A stretch of DNA of 64,000 bases from Yamagishiella unicocca (lineage: Eukaryota > Chlorophyta > Chlorophyceae > Chlamydomonadales > Volvocaceae): assembly GCA_003116995.1 (NCBI GenBank), contig BDSL01000009.1:1240001-1304000 (forward strand), given 5' to 3'. Shown here one piece after another: positions 23,501 through 34,912 of this stretch (position 1 is its first letter; each line of letters starts with the position of its first letter). The translations under genes and the position numbers were made by a program. The notes beneath the pieces were generated by a model. It was not told the origin of the DNA and did not search any database. It saw nothing but the letters and a program-made list of their open reading frames with translations.

Positions 23501-25193
23501 TTCCCTCTCCCAGCCCCTCCAGCAGCAAGGGAGCGCCTGGACCGCCGAAAGCGGGTTTGCTCTCCTGGTTAAAGCCAGGCCAGCCCCCCGCGCCCCACCA
23601 GCTCTCAAATATCATACTAGGCACTATTTGGGCGCGGCGGCGGTGGCCTAGGGTCGCGTACGGCAACAATCGGGCACTTTCCCTCTCCCAGCCCCTCCAG
23701 CAGCAAGGGAGCGCCTGGACCGCCGAAAGCGGGTTTGCTCTCCTGGTTAAAGCCAGGCCAGCCCCCCGCGCCCCACCAGCTCTCAAATATCATACGAGGC
23801 ACTAGTTGGGAGCGGCGGCGGTGGCTTAGGGTCGCGTACGGCAACAATCGGGCACTTTCCCTCTCCCAGCCCCTCCAGCAGCAAGGGAGCGCCTGGACCG
23901 CCGAAAGCGGGTTTGCTCTCCTGGTTAAAGCCAGGCCAGCCCCCCGCGCCCCACCAGCTCTCAAATATCATACGAGGCACTAGTTGGGCGCGGCGGCGGT
24001 GGCCTAGGGTCGCGTACGGCAACAATCGGGCACTTTCCCTCTCCGGGCACTTTCCCTCTCCCAGCCCCTCCAGCAGCAAGGGAGCGCCTGGACCGCCGAA
24101 AGCGGGTTTGCTCTCCTGGTTAAAGCCAGACCAGCCCCCCGCGCCCCACCAGCTCTCAAATATCATACTAGGCACTAGTTGGGAGCGGCGGCGGTGGCCT
24201 AGGGTCGCGTACGGCAACAATCGGGCACTTTCCCTCTCCCAGCCCGCCCTCCAGCAGCAAGGGAGCGCCTGGACCGCCGAAAGCGGGTTTGCTCTCCTGG
24301 TTAAAGCCAGGCCAGCCCCCCGCGCCCCACCAGCTCTCAAATATCATACTAGGCACTAGTTGGGCGCGGCGGCGGTGGCCTAGGGTCGCGTACGGCAACA
24401 ATCGGGCACTTTCCCTCTCCCAGCCCCTCCAGCAGCAAGGGAGCGCCTGGACCGCCGAAAGCGGGTTTGCTCTCCTGGTTAAAGCCAGGCCAGCCCCCCG
24501 CGCCCCACCAGCTCTCAAATATCATACGAGGCACTAGTTGGGAGCGGCGGCGGTGGCTTAGGGTCGCGTACGGCAACAATCGGGCACTTTCCCTCTCCCA
24601 GCCCCTCCAGCAGCAAGGGAGCGCCTGGACCGCCGAAAGCGGGTTTGCTCTCCTGGTTAAAGCCAGGCCAGCCCCCCGCGCCCCACCAGCTCTCAAATAT
24701 CATACGAGGCACTAGTTGGGCGCGGCGGCGGTGGCCTAGGGTCGCGTACGGCAACAATCGGGCACTTTCCCTCTCCGGGCACTTTCCCTCTCCCAGCCCC
24801 TCCAGCAGCAAGGGAGCGCCTGGACCGCCGAAAGCGGGTTTGCTCTCCTGGTTAAAGCCAGACCAGCCCCCCGCGCCCCACCAGCTCTCAAATATCATAC
24901 TAGGCACTAGTTGGGAGCGGCGGCGGTGGCCTAGGGTCGCGTACGGCAACAATCGGGCACTTTCCCTCTCCCAGCCCCTCCAGCAGCAAGGGAGCGCCTG
25001 GACCGCCGAAAGCGGGTTTGCTCTCCTGGTTAAAGCCAGACCAGCCCCCCGCCCCCCACCAGCTCTCAAATATCATACTAGGTACTAGTTGGGCGCGGCG
25101 GCGGTGGCCTAGGGTCGCGTACCGCAACAATCGGGCACTTTCCCTCTCCCAGCCCCTCCAGCAGCAAGGGAGCGCCTGGACCGCCGAAAGCGG
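20526..25193. repeat. 178-bp satellite, about 26 monomers, with a four-monomer higher-order repeat
   Basis: The monomer contains CTCAAATATCATAC(G/T)AGGCACTAG and CGTACGGCAACAATCGGGCA. Monomers differ at three diagnostic sites: G/T after CATAC, C/A after GTTGGG, and CCTAGG/CTTAGG. Some carry a 19-bp internal duplication of GGGCACTTTCCCTCTCC. From about 21805 onward the variants largely recur in the order T-a-C, T-c-C, G-a-T, G-c-C plus duplication, a block of about 730 bp. Open frames of 80-185 codons on both strands are by-products of the repetition. The array directly abuts the 120-bp array on the left. Confidence 0.95.
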
Positions 25194-25466
25194 GACTAAG
25201 CCGGCCCCCCCGCTGTATGGGGCGCAGGAGTTCTCTCTGGGGCGCAGGGGGCGACTGCCGGCAAGGGCTGTGATTGTGGGGGCGGGCAAAACCCCCAATG
25301 AAAGCGCGAGCACCGGCGCCTTGCACGAGAACATGGTGCACGCCCGAGCTGCAGCATTCACTGAGTGTAACTGAGTGTAGTCCGAGCCCTTCCTGGCGCT
25401 TAGGGTGGGCTCGCGCGCGCGCGCTTAGGATCGACGACGATCATCTAGCTCAAGTAAGCTGCAAGC
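25194..25466. other. Junction between satellite and LINE
   Basis: Unique GC-rich sequence follows the last truncated 178-bp monomer. It includes a (GC)n-like run (GCGCGCGCGCGC, about 25412-25424) and a duplicated TGAGTGTA at about 25363-25379. It may hold the 3' UTR of the minus-strand LINE. No gene seen and no clear poly(A) tail. Confidence 0.4.
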
Positions 25467-28013
25467 TTACACCTTCTGAAGAGGTGTAACGCTATGCAAT
25501 GAACAGCAATGAACAGCCGTTACAAGAACCGCGGTCGTCAACGCCACCGAGATAGCGACAGTCGTTCCTCTTGTGCATGTTGACCGCAGACCGCAACACA
25601 TCGGACTCTGAAGGGGTCTCACCCCTTTACGTATTATACTGATTGGACTTGGCAAAGAAGCCCTGTACGGACGCTCGTGTAGCGTTACTTTCCCGCGGCT
25701 TTTACTTTCGCGAGGAATGGCGAGTGCATTGCCATACAGGAGTGGCAGAGTGGCCGTCCGCGCGCCTCCTGGCCCGCCCAAAGTGCTTTGCTGGCTTTGC
25801 TGGCCTCCATGGGACGTGCATCGCTCCACAAAGCGCGTCGCCACAGCTCCTGCGACGCTCGAGCGACCCGAAAAAGTTCCGTAGGAAGGTTCTCTGCCGG
25901 AATGTCGCGCGAGCCGGCCCGAAGCTGCGAGTTGCCAGGTCGAAACAGGGCGCGTCCGCCGGAGCGTCCGCCCTGGGTCGGCCGGCTGGACGAGCGCGTA
26001 CGGCGCCCGGTCCGCCGGCACCCGATATGTCCTGATACCCGTAATTGCTGTACGATGATTCCTAATACGGTGCAACACGCTCGCTAGACCCCGTTGGTCC
26101 TCAACACTCATGACCTGCAGCATCGTGGCATTGGGCGTTATGCCCATTCCCCATAGTTCATCGCGGAGACCACTGTAAGCAGGGCATTCCAGCAGTACGT
26201 GCCTTTCATCTTCTACTGCTTGCCGGTCGCCACATGCCAGGCACCAGCGGTCTTCACGAGCTCGCCCATGTGGGCGGCTGACCTCTAGACCCCAAATACA
26301 TAACCTAAAGCGCAGTAAACTGGCGTACACCTTAGTGGGAATGTACCCCTGCATATGCGTAGGTGTGCCCATCCAGTGTGTGTACCGACACATCTTCACA
26401 CCTGGTTTGCTTCCATCCGACACAAACTCCCTAGGTAGTGTGCGCAAACGAAAATTAGCCCAGTCGTCATCAAACCGTTGCTCTAGCGTGTGCATAATAC
26501 TACCAATATTTAACTCCCTCTTACTGATAATATCGACCTGCTCTTCTAACCCTAGCTCAGGCGGGATCCCAAAATCGTACCCCAAACTCGTCAGCCCTTT
26601 GAGAACTTGTGAGCCCCATCCTTCATAACTTAGATTTGATCTGAGAGCTATACGAATCTCCTCACGCAGCACATTGTGGTGTATGCTACCTTCCGCTTTC
26701 ACCAATTTATTCCAGAAACGATATATGAGTGTTGCCCAATGGGTGTGCATGGGCTGCTGCCCAAATTCCCTAAACAGCAACCGGTCAGGTGCCAGACCCA
26801 CTCCTGCCAAAATACGTAGAAACCTTTTCTGCAAAGCAACCATGCGATTACCCAACGATTTCTCAAAGTAGCATGATCGCCCATTGGTATCGGGCCTACC
26901 TTCAACTAGCTGGAGAATAAACAACGGCCCCCAAACCTGAGCGCCATACGAAAGGATAGACCGAACCTGCGTAGTAAAGCATCTCAGGGCAATCCTGGGA
27001 ATCATTAGCCCTCTTCGCCGTAGTTTACGTATGAGCGCAAACATGGCCCGTTGACCAGCCTCGAATAACTCGTCCGTGCATGACTCGAATGCACGTTCTG
27101 ACCCATAGTGCAGACCAAGATAACGAGTGCGCTCTACCCACTTCATTTCTTGTACCTGAATGGCATTGCCAACCACCCTTCTCATACCGACCTTCAGCCA
27201 TCCCCGAGCCGTTTCACGTACTGCGGGGCTGGGATGGAAGTGCAGTACCTCCGATTTGCGAACATTAACGGACATCCCAAACGCTTCACACCATTCCCGT
27301 AGCGCGGCTAACAGACACATAAGCCTGCGGTGTGTGGTAGCAAAAAGGTTGAGGTCATCCGCGTATAGCTCCAGAGGTACCCGAGTTCCATCCACAATGG
27401 GGCAAGCATTCGCCGCCATAGCTTCTGGCATATGCCTATCTTTAGCCTCAACGTAATCCGCAAACCCTTCCCCAAAAAATCCATACAACGTGGGGCTTAG
27501 GGGGCACCCCTGCTTCACCCCTTGCTGTGACTCAAAAGGATCGCCCACTTGTCCATCAACACGCACACGCATTAACACTTTATTGTAGCAGGTTTTCAGT
27601 GCTTCAAGCATCTGCCCATGTACCCCCCTTTCCTCCAAACGTAGCCACAGTAGATGCCGCGGTACCCGATCAAACGCCTTCTCAAAATCAACTTGACATA
27701 CAAATAAGGGTTGGCCGGTGACTGGGCCTTGCCGATAGCGATCAGTGAGATGGCGCAGAACGAACAGGTTGTGTATCGTACCAAGCTTCTCCCTGAAACC
27801 CCCTTGCAGGGGGCATCGACCCCGTGAGCGTTCACCCCAGGAGCTCAGGCGGCGTACAAGCATGTACGCGTAACATTTTGCCAGTGCACCCCCCACAGCT
27901 AAACCACGATAATTACTCTTGTCAAGCGTGTCGCCCTTCTTGTGAATAGGCGTGAGGCATGATACCTCAAACTGTTCGGGGTAATCACCCGTGCTCCGGA
28001 TGTGCTCCAACAA
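25467..28013 (-). mobile_element. 5'-truncated non-LTR (LINE) retrotransposon: reverse transcriptase
   Basis: An open frame of up to 848 codons encodes a LINE-type reverse transcriptase that copies element RNA at a nicked chromosomal target. Visible RT motifs in order are CLTPIHKKGD and NYRGLAV, then VDFEKAFDRVPR (motif A, first catalytic Asp), GVKQGCPLSPTLYG (motif B) and LELYADDLNLF (motif C, catalytic Asp pair; YADD at 27365-27354). A C-terminal CLACG...HVLLEC matches the zinc-binding domain downstream of the RT in many LINEs. The endonuclease and the N-terminal part of the RT are absent upstream of 28013, consistent with 5' truncation at insertion. The true C-terminus may lie before 25467, because the last 150 residues look non-conserved. 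Clade and autonomy cannot be judged by eye. Confidence 0.88.
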
Positions 28014-28929
28014 TGTGAGAATATGTGGTGAGTGAGAGAAAGATAAACAGTGAAAGGTACATGTCGTACTCTCATTACTATTCTATACTACTAAATACTA
28101 GTATGGAGATGATGATGATGATGATGATGATGATGACGAAGACATTTTGAGCGACGGAGACGGCGACGACGGAGTTAAGCCTCCTCCTTCATCTCCTCCT
28201 CCTTCATCTCCTTCTCCTTCTCCTTCGCCACCTCCTCCTTCCTCACAATCATTTTTACAGAAGCGGGCGAGGTCGCACAGGAAGGTCCCGTCATCATTCC
28301 AGTCCGCGTCCTCTTCCCCTAACTCGTACCCGCGGACATGCTCCCCACAAGCGCGCTGGCCTGAACTTCGCGCGTCAGATGATGGCGATGCGGCGTACAC
28401 AATGGGCTTCGGCTAATGACAAACATTAATTGATGATGAGTGAATGGAGCTTACAGTGGACCAGACAAGCCGTACGTGCACTGTCTATTCTGGTGCGTGC
28501 TGGCCGTGCCATCCTGCTCTGCCCGCTCAATGTCATGGCTGTGTCTCAATCACTTTGCATACGGTCTGGACAAGGCAGCACACATGCACGGTTACCTGTG
28601 GTAATAACTTCTTCCGATACGTCGAAGCGGTCCCTCACTTTGCTCGCTTGTCTAACCCTCCCTCACCGCCTCCTTCCCTCTCCCTCACGCCCCCGCACAT
28701 CCCCCCCCCCGCCCTGTTACCCCCGTCAGCTGGAGCTGCGGCCGCCATCTGGCTGTCAACCAGGAGGCTGCCCGGAGGTCCATTGTGGACTGGATTGACG
28801 GCGCCGGGGCAAATGCCTCGCCTTTGACTATCCCCTCAAGGTACCTATCTACCACACCGACCAAGGGGATGACGCCTAGGGGCGGGTTGTCAGGCAACGC
28901 ACCAGCGGCGCATCATTTTAGGGTTTAAC
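28014..28929. other. Spacer between LINE and gypsy fragment
   Basis: Contains a (GAT)n microsatellite at about 28108-28136. It is followed on the plus strand by an acidic then Pro/Ser-rich frame ending at 28416, and on the minus strand by a 100-codon frame at 28400-28098 containing ADWNDDGTFLCDLARFC. I cannot tell which, if either, is coding. A single TTTTAGGGTTT occurs at about 28916, just before the retroelement fragment. Confidence 0.35.
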
Positions 28930-29712
28930 ACGGCCTAGTGGTTGTCCCTAACGGCGATCAGCTTCGCCACGACATCCTTACTCGCTGCCACTCGGACCCG
29001 CTCGCCGGTCATCCGGGTGTTACACGGGTGGAGCTTGTCCGGAGGACATTTTGGTGGTCAAGCTTGGGCCGTGACGCCGCGCGCTTTGTCGAACGCTGCG
29101 ACACCTGCCAACGCAACAAGCCTCTGTCTGGTAAACCGCATGGGCTTTTGCAACCACTGCCTGTCCCGGCCTCCCCGTGGGATAGCGACTTTGTCGTTGC
29201 TCTTCCCAAAACTGAGGGGGGATACGACGCCGTGCTCGTTTTGGTCGATCGCTTGACAAAAATGGTGCATCTTGTGCCTGCGACCACCACCTTTACTGCT
29301 GAACAAACTGCCCGTGCATACTTTGACAACGTCGTGCGGCTTCACGGCGTGCCGAAGTCGGTAATCTCGGACCGTGGGCCTCAGTTCGGTTGTAAGTTTT
29401 GGGCCGCGCTGGGTGATTTGGTCGGTACGCGTGTGAACTTGTCTAGGGCTTACCACCCCGAGACTGACGGGCAGACAGAGCGCATGAACCGCACTCTGGG
29501 TGACTCGAGGGTGGATATGACGAGACAACACTGGTCACGGTATTCGGCAAAGAGACCTAAGGATTCTGTCGACTTTCTGTTAACCTTTAACCCTGTTTCG
29601 TTTTTCATGTGACCGCGAGAATGGGGAATTATCGAAGTTGCCCACCCTCTCGGGTGACGTGCTTCGCAACTTTGCTGGCTTGCATCCTGACACCTGGGAC
29701 GCACACTTGGCC
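28930..29712 (+). mobile_element. Ty3/gypsy-type LTR retrotransposon fragment: integrase, split by an insertion
   Basis: The frame from about 28930 encodes an integrase with an N-terminal H..H..C..C zinc finger (HSDPLAGH ... CDTC) and the core triad region: DFVVALPKTEGGYDAVL with Asp, SDRGPQF with the second Asp, and AYHPETDGQTERMNR with the Glu. Integrase inserts element cDNA into the genome. Reading stops at an insertion (29505-29658) and resumes at 29659-29712 with VLRNFAGLHPDTWDAH, a stretch that normally follows directly in this family. Upstream protease and RT, downstream sequence and LTRs were not found. This is a dead fragment. Confidence 0.88.
29505..29658. mobile_element. MITE-like insertion inside the integrase frame, 7-bp target duplication
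   Basis: GGGTGAC occurs at 29498-29504 and again at 29652-29658, flanking 147 bp. Removing one copy plus the insert restores the integrase reading frame. The insert starts TCGAGGGTGG and ends CCACCCTCTC, imperfect 10-bp terminal inverted repeats (8/10). It encodes nothing. Size, TIRs and duplication fit a small non-autonomous DNA transposon; superfamily is uncertain. Confidence 0.75.
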
Positions 29713-31555
29713 GGTGCGTTGTGCCTTGATCGTAGCCCGGTGGGCTGTGCCTTGATCGTAGCCCGGTGGGCTGTGCCTTGATTGTAGCCTGGTGGGTTGT
29801 GCCTTGATCGTAGCCTGGTGGGCTGTGCCTTGATCGTAGCCTGGTGGGCTGTGCCTTGATCGTAGCTCGGTGGGCTGTGCCTTGATCGTAGCCCGGTGCA
29901 TTGTTCCTTGATCGTAGCCCGGTGCGTTGTGCCGTGATCGTAGCCCGGTGCGTTGTGCCTTGCTCGCCACCCGGTGCGTTTGCCTTGCTCGCCACCCGGT
30001 GGGTTGTGCCTTGATCGTAGCCTGGGGGGTTGTGCCTTGATCGCCACCCGGTGGGTTGTGCCTTGCTCGTAGCCCGGTGCGTTGTGCCTTGATCGTAGCC
30101 CGGGGGGTTGTGCCTTGATCGTAGCCCGGGGGGTTGTGCCTTGATCGTAGCCCGGTGGGCTGTGCCTTGATCGTAGCCCGGTGGGCTGTGCCTTGATTGT
30201 AGCCTGGTGGGTTGTGCCTTGATCGTAGCCCGGTGGGCTGTGCCTTGCTCGTAGCCCGGTGCGTTGTGCCTTGATCGTAGCCCGGGGGGTTGTGCCTTGA
30301 TCGTAGCCCGGTGGGTTGTGCCTTGCTCGTAGCCCGGTGCGTTGTGCCTTGATCGTAGCCTGGTGGGCTGTGCCTTGATCGTAGCCTGGTGCGTTGTGCC
30401 TTGATCGTAGCCTGGTGCGTTGTGCCTTGATTGTAGCCCGGTGTGTTGTGCCTTGATCGTAGCCCGGTGGGTTGTGCCTTGATCGTAGCCCGGTGGGCTG
30501 TGCCTTGATCGTAGCCCGGTGGGTTGTGCCTTGATCGTAGCCTGGTGGGCTGTGCCTTGATCGCCACCCGGTGGGTTGTGCCTTGCTCGTAGCCCGGTGC
30601 GTTGTGCCTTGATCGTAGCCCGGGGGGTTGTGCCTTGATCGTAGCCCGGGGGGTTGTGCCTTGATCGTGTGCCTTGATCGTAGCCCGGTGGGCTGTGCCT
30701 TGATCGTAGCCCGGTGGGCTGTGCCTTGATTGTAGCCTGGTGGGTTGTGCCTTGATCGTAGCCCGGTGGGCTGTGCCTTGCTCGTAGCCCGGTGCGTTGT
30801 GCCTTGCTCGCCACCCGGTGGGTTGTGTCTTGCTCGCCACCCAGTGCGTTGTGCCTTGATCGTAGCCCGGTGCGTTGTGCCTTGATCGTAGCCCGGTGCG
30901 TTGTGCCTTGATCGTAGCCCGGTGCGTTGTGCCTTGATCGTAGCCTGGTGGGCTGTGCCTTGATCGTAGCCTGGTGCGTTGTGCCTTGATCGTAGCCTGG
31001 TGCGTTGTGCCTTGATTGTAGCCCGGTGTGTTGTGCCTTGATCGTAGCCCGGTGGGTTGTGCCTTGATCGTAGCCCGGTGGGCTGTGCCTTGATCGTAGC
31101 CCGGTGGGTTGTGCCTTGATCGTAGCCCGGTGCGTTGTGCCTTGATCGTAGCCCGGTGCGTTGTGCCTTCATCGTAGCCCGGTGCGTTGTGCCTTCATCG
31201 TAGCCCGGTGCGTTGTGCCTTGATCGTAGCCCGGTGGGTTGTGCCTTGATCGTAGCCCGGTGGGCTGTGCCTTGATCGTAGCCTGGTGGGCTGTGCCTTG
31301 ATCGTAGCCTGGTGGGCTGTGCCTTGATCGTGGCCTGGTGGGGTTGAGCCATGATCGTGGCCTGGTGGGCTGTGCCTTGATCGTAGCCCGGTGGGCTGTG
31401 CCTTGATCGTAGCCTGGTGGGCTGTGCCTTGATCGTAGCCCGGTGGGTTGTGCCTTGATCGTAGCCTGGTGCGTTGTGCCTTGATCGTAGCCCGGTGCGT
31501 TGTGCCTTGATCGTTGCCTGGTGCGTTGTGCCTTGATCGTAGCCCGGTGGGTTGT
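29713..31555. repeat. 26-bp minisatellite, about 70 copies
   Basis: The unit GGTGSGYTGTGCCTTGATCG plus TAGCCC is repeated through 1.84 kb, with C/T and G/C variants. Because 26 is not a multiple of three, each minus-strand frame cycles through all phases of the unit and reads the same 26-residue peptide (ATIKAQPTGLRSRHNPPGYD is part of it). This gives minus-strand open frames up to 739 codons that are artefacts. It begins within the integrase remnant (GGTGCGTTGTGCC), as if it grew from retroelement sequence. Confidence 0.95.
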
Positions 31556-34200
31556 GCGCCGTTGGTCTCCCTTGCGGGCACCGGCGGGTCGTATGGAGGA
31601 CCCCGTGAGGGCGGGTCGGGGCAGACGAGCAGGAGCGAGCGGTACGCAAGGAGTCTGAGGTGGACTCGGAGGCGGAGTCAGACCAGCTCGGTCCGAGCGA
31701 GAGGAGATGGATATGACAGATGGCCCACGGTGGGTGTCCGCCGAGGGAAGCGCTCGGGCGGCCCAGGGACCCCTCAACCTGCAAACAACCCGTGCACACC
31801 AGGCCTGTCCATTAGCCCTGCCCCCTGGGGGGAGTAGGCGCACTACGGCACCCGTCTGTTGCCTCACCTGTCTGTTGCATCGTCGAGCTCGGAACTGGAG
31901 GGAGCTGGGGGCAGCCGGTATGATCAACTACTACAAGGGGCGAGGTTGCACATGTAGAATCTAAAGCACCCGACACCGGCGAGGAAACATCTGATGAGGA
32001 GTTTGAGGCTCAGCTGGAAGCCCTATGCCCGAATCCCGACCAGTTCCAGTAGGGCAGGCTGCAGAAGCACGCGCGCAACTGGGGACATTGTTGGGGCTAG
32101 CGGGCAACGGGAAGAGTGCTGACCCGGGCAAAGGCAGGCTCAGGACAGTTTGCGAAGGCGTGCAACTAGATTCAAGGGGTATGTGGCCCAGGGCATGAGT
32201 CGGCCCCGCATAAATGAGACGAGACCCAGAGTGTCCGACAGATGTCAGCGTGGTGCAGCCACAAGGAGACCCGGACACCCTATTGCAGGGTTGGGAGTCC
32301 CATCGCATTTTCGTTACCCAACCACTGCAGCGCCGAGGAGTGCGGGGGGGTGGTGACCACAGAAGTCAACAAATCGATGGGCCAGGAGGCAATCCAGGAG
32401 GTGGTGCGAGCCACCGGTTGTGGTCAACGGTTTGAGGGTGCTTGGGATACTGGCAGCCGGCGATGCTGGCTTCGAGTTGCACTAGCGTTCAAATGATGGG
32501 GACGCATTATTTCTTCGGCCCCACATGCCCTTCAGCATCGCTCTGGTTGGTGTGACGCTTATACACGGCCCTGAAGTTAGAAGTGTTCCGCCCGCTCCGC
32601 GTGCACGGGGTGAGATTGACGTATCTGATGGACGGCGTGTGGCGGGGTAGCCAGCTCACAGGGGCGGGCGGAGTCTCTGGGCCACATCTGTGCCCTGCTT
32701 CTCAGCACCTGAAGGGTTCCGCTCCGCTTCAAGAAGGGCCGGCTGATCCCAACCCCGAGGCTGCGATCCCTAGGGCACCTGGTGGACGCAGCCTAACAAG
32801 TTCAGGAAAGGTCGCAAGAGAAGTTGGAGGGGTTCGCAGCACTATTAGTCGAGTTGGAAGGCGGCGGCGGTGGGAATGCACCACATGGTGCGGGGGGTAG
32901 GCAAGATCATGTCAAGGCGCCGAGGTGGTGGCGACCGCACCACTGCCCAGTCGTTTGGTGGGGCTGGTGCTGTGCGGCAGGGGTCCTGGGACGAGGCGGT
33001 CCAGGGTACAAGCCAGTGCCTGGTGGAACCCAGGTGTTCCTTGATGCGCTCCGGACGGAGAACCCCAGTGGGGCAGGCCAGGATGCGTGCTGGTGAGTTC
33101 AGCCGCTCAGGTCGGGAGCCGGGTACTACAATGCTCGCAGGACAGGGGCTGGCACAGTGGGCCCCACAGCTGATCCTGCAGCGCCGGTGGGGCAGCCTCG
33201 ACCGTTGTTGTACGTCCCCCCCGTTCGCACTAGTGGGGCAGGTCGCAGGTGGTATGTAAGGTGGCGGAGGGGTGGTCCGACGGCACCTGTGTGGTCCCAG
33301 TGGTGGATAGGGCTGTTAGGTCCGAGGCCCATCCGTGACGAGCGGCGCCAACCACACCGATTGGGGATGTGGGTGCCCGGCCGGGCCGCGGGTACGATGC
33401 AGGCACGGGAGCGACAGTTTCACATGGCGGCGTTAGTGGGGCCGGGGTGAGACGGCGGGTGGGGGTGGCGGACCTGGTCAGGGGCTAGGCATGGCCGTGT
33501 GGGGTCGGGAGGTAGCGGCCGGGTTGAACCTTGACCTGTCGGGTGATGAGGGAGTGCGTGTCAAGGGGGCTTGCACTGATTGGCGACGGGGAAGAGCCGC
33601 TGGCGCGGGGTAGTATGGGGGCGCAGAGAGACAGGTGATGTTACAGGAGTGGGAGATGTCCCGTCGGCACCTCATGCGGCCGCGCGGATTCGTGCCACAC
33701 TAATTCAGACTGGTACGACGGACGAGCGTGGGAGCTTCAGGAACTACATTATTCGTACTTTCAAACGGCACGCGTCCGTTCAAGCAATGCACACAAGAGT
33801 AATATTTTAATCAGACGGGATTATTCTCGTGCGTCACACTCTTTTACGCCGATGTCGCATAAGGGCAGCTTGACGCGAGGTGTACATGCATTTGCCAACG
33901 TACGGCTCCATTTAGTTTCTATCTATTAATTAATAGACGTCGCGGGATGCAAATCGTGAGAGAACTGGCTGGGTCTTGGCAGCCTAGGGACGACGCCGCA
34001 CAAACCTGTAGATAGATAACCGACCTTCGCAAATAACGAACTCCCAACAACGCGGTAGGTGGCGGCTCGTACCCCAAAATGCTGCTCGCAGTAAGCGCTG
34101 TCCAAATCCCTGTCGCATAGGGCCCACACGCCAAGCTTGACATACCTTGACATACACACCCCTTCGGGCCCTTCCCACGGCCCTCAAGTGAAGCCCCTAC
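31556..34200. other. Unassigned GC-rich stretch after the minisatellite
   Basis: No gene recognised. On the plus strand two short coding-like pieces are visible: KESEVDSEAESDQLGPSERRW (ending in a stop near 31717) and SKAPDTGEETSDEEFEAQLE (stop near 32050). They are acidic and might be remnants of a retroelement ORF. The rest has short frames only. At 33926-34159 a minus-strand frame exists without recognisable motif; it does not resemble the missing half of the thioesterase. Confidence 0.35.
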
Positions 34201-34740
34201 CTTCCTGACTCTCCTTGCTCACCCTCACGAAATCGATCTTGAAGTGCGCCGTCATCGCGGATCTGCGATCCAGATCCGCCACCGCACGCCACACCGCCGC
34301 GTCTTGCCCCTCCGCGGCCGCCGCCGCTCCTCCCGCGGCGTCTTTGTCCCCGTCCGCCACTACCGCCGCAGCCAGCAGGTGCAGCAGGTAACCGAAGGAC
34401 TCGTCCATTATTGCGGAAGACAGACCGCCGTGTACGATGCCCCGGTGGCCGCACACGGCCCCACCCAGCGAATACACGTTGAACACGGTGGGTGACGGCG
34501 GGGTGCTGGTGGCGCCGGGGCCGTCAACGTTTGGTGCGGATACAGCGGAGGTGAGGTCGTGGTTCCGGAGCCTGCTGGGCGAGATGTCAGGAGCCGCAGA
34601 CAGGTGCGGGTATTTGGGCGCCCACACGACGCGGTTGTCGCGGATAAGGCCCGTGCGCGCCATCGATTTGAACTGCGGTTGTGCGGGCGCGGGCGCCGTA
34701 GGGGAACCGGGGCAAGATGTCCGTGGATGGCCAGCCTCAA
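34201..34740 (-). CDS. HotDog-fold acyl-CoA thioesterase (THEM4/PaaI-like), partial
   Basis: One exon ends at donor GAAG|GTAGGG (34201). Its frame stays open upstream to a TGA near 34766, so the true start or upstream acceptor is unresolved; an internal ATG lies at 34663. The product contains VCGHRGIVHGGLSSAIMDES, the HotDog signature HGG....D...G in which the Asp region forms the active site. It then has an Ala/Asp-rich insert of about 40 residues, then AHFKIDFVRVSKESQE, the next core strand. Enzymes of this type hydrolyse acyl-CoA thioesters. The second half of the HotDog fold should follow in later exons, but I could not find it in 31.5-34.2 kb. The gene may be broken by the adjacent repeat-rich region, or the remaining exons may be beyond recognition. 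Confidence 0.7.
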
Positions 34741-34797
34741 TGCATGGTGAGACGTGTCAGGGCGAGTAAACGTGAACAGCAGTTGTACATAGCCATA

Positions 34798-34851
34798 GAG
34801 TCGGCTATGCTCCTTGTGCGTGCGATCGGCTATGCTCCTTGTGCGTGCGAT
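34798..34851. repeat. Direct repeat of about 25 bp, two copies
   Basis: TCGGCTATGCTCCTTGTGCG followed by TGCGA is present twice in tandem. Confidence 0.8.
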
Positions 34852-34912
34852 TGAATTTCCACCTCGCAGGACGATGTTGCATGTAGCATGGTGGTCAGGG
34901 CGGCGGCTTGGT

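Noticed and set aside
19062..25361. Dozens of long overlapping frames on both strands of the satellites
   Set aside because: Tandem repeats without stops create them. Only the Gly/Ala frame of the 120-bp array is considered possibly coding, and that is flagged separately.
25643..26087. Plus-strand frames inside the LINE
   Set aside because: They are antisense to the reverse-transcriptase frame, which has full motif support.
28098..28416. Acidic or poly-Ser frames across the (GAT)n repeat
   Set aside because: Driven by the microsatellite and simple-sequence flanks. The 100-codon minus frame has a protein-like core but no support from splicing or family.
28916..28926. TTTTAGGG, the telomere repeat unit of Chlamydomonas-type algae
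   Set aside because: A single copy next to the retroelement breakpoint; one octamer is expected by chance in 64 kb.
29450..31799. Minus-strand open frames of 403-739 codons with Arg/His/Gln/Thr repeats
   Set aside because: They are by-products of the 26-bp minisatellite, in which every frame reads the same cyclic peptide and the unit has no minus-strand stop.
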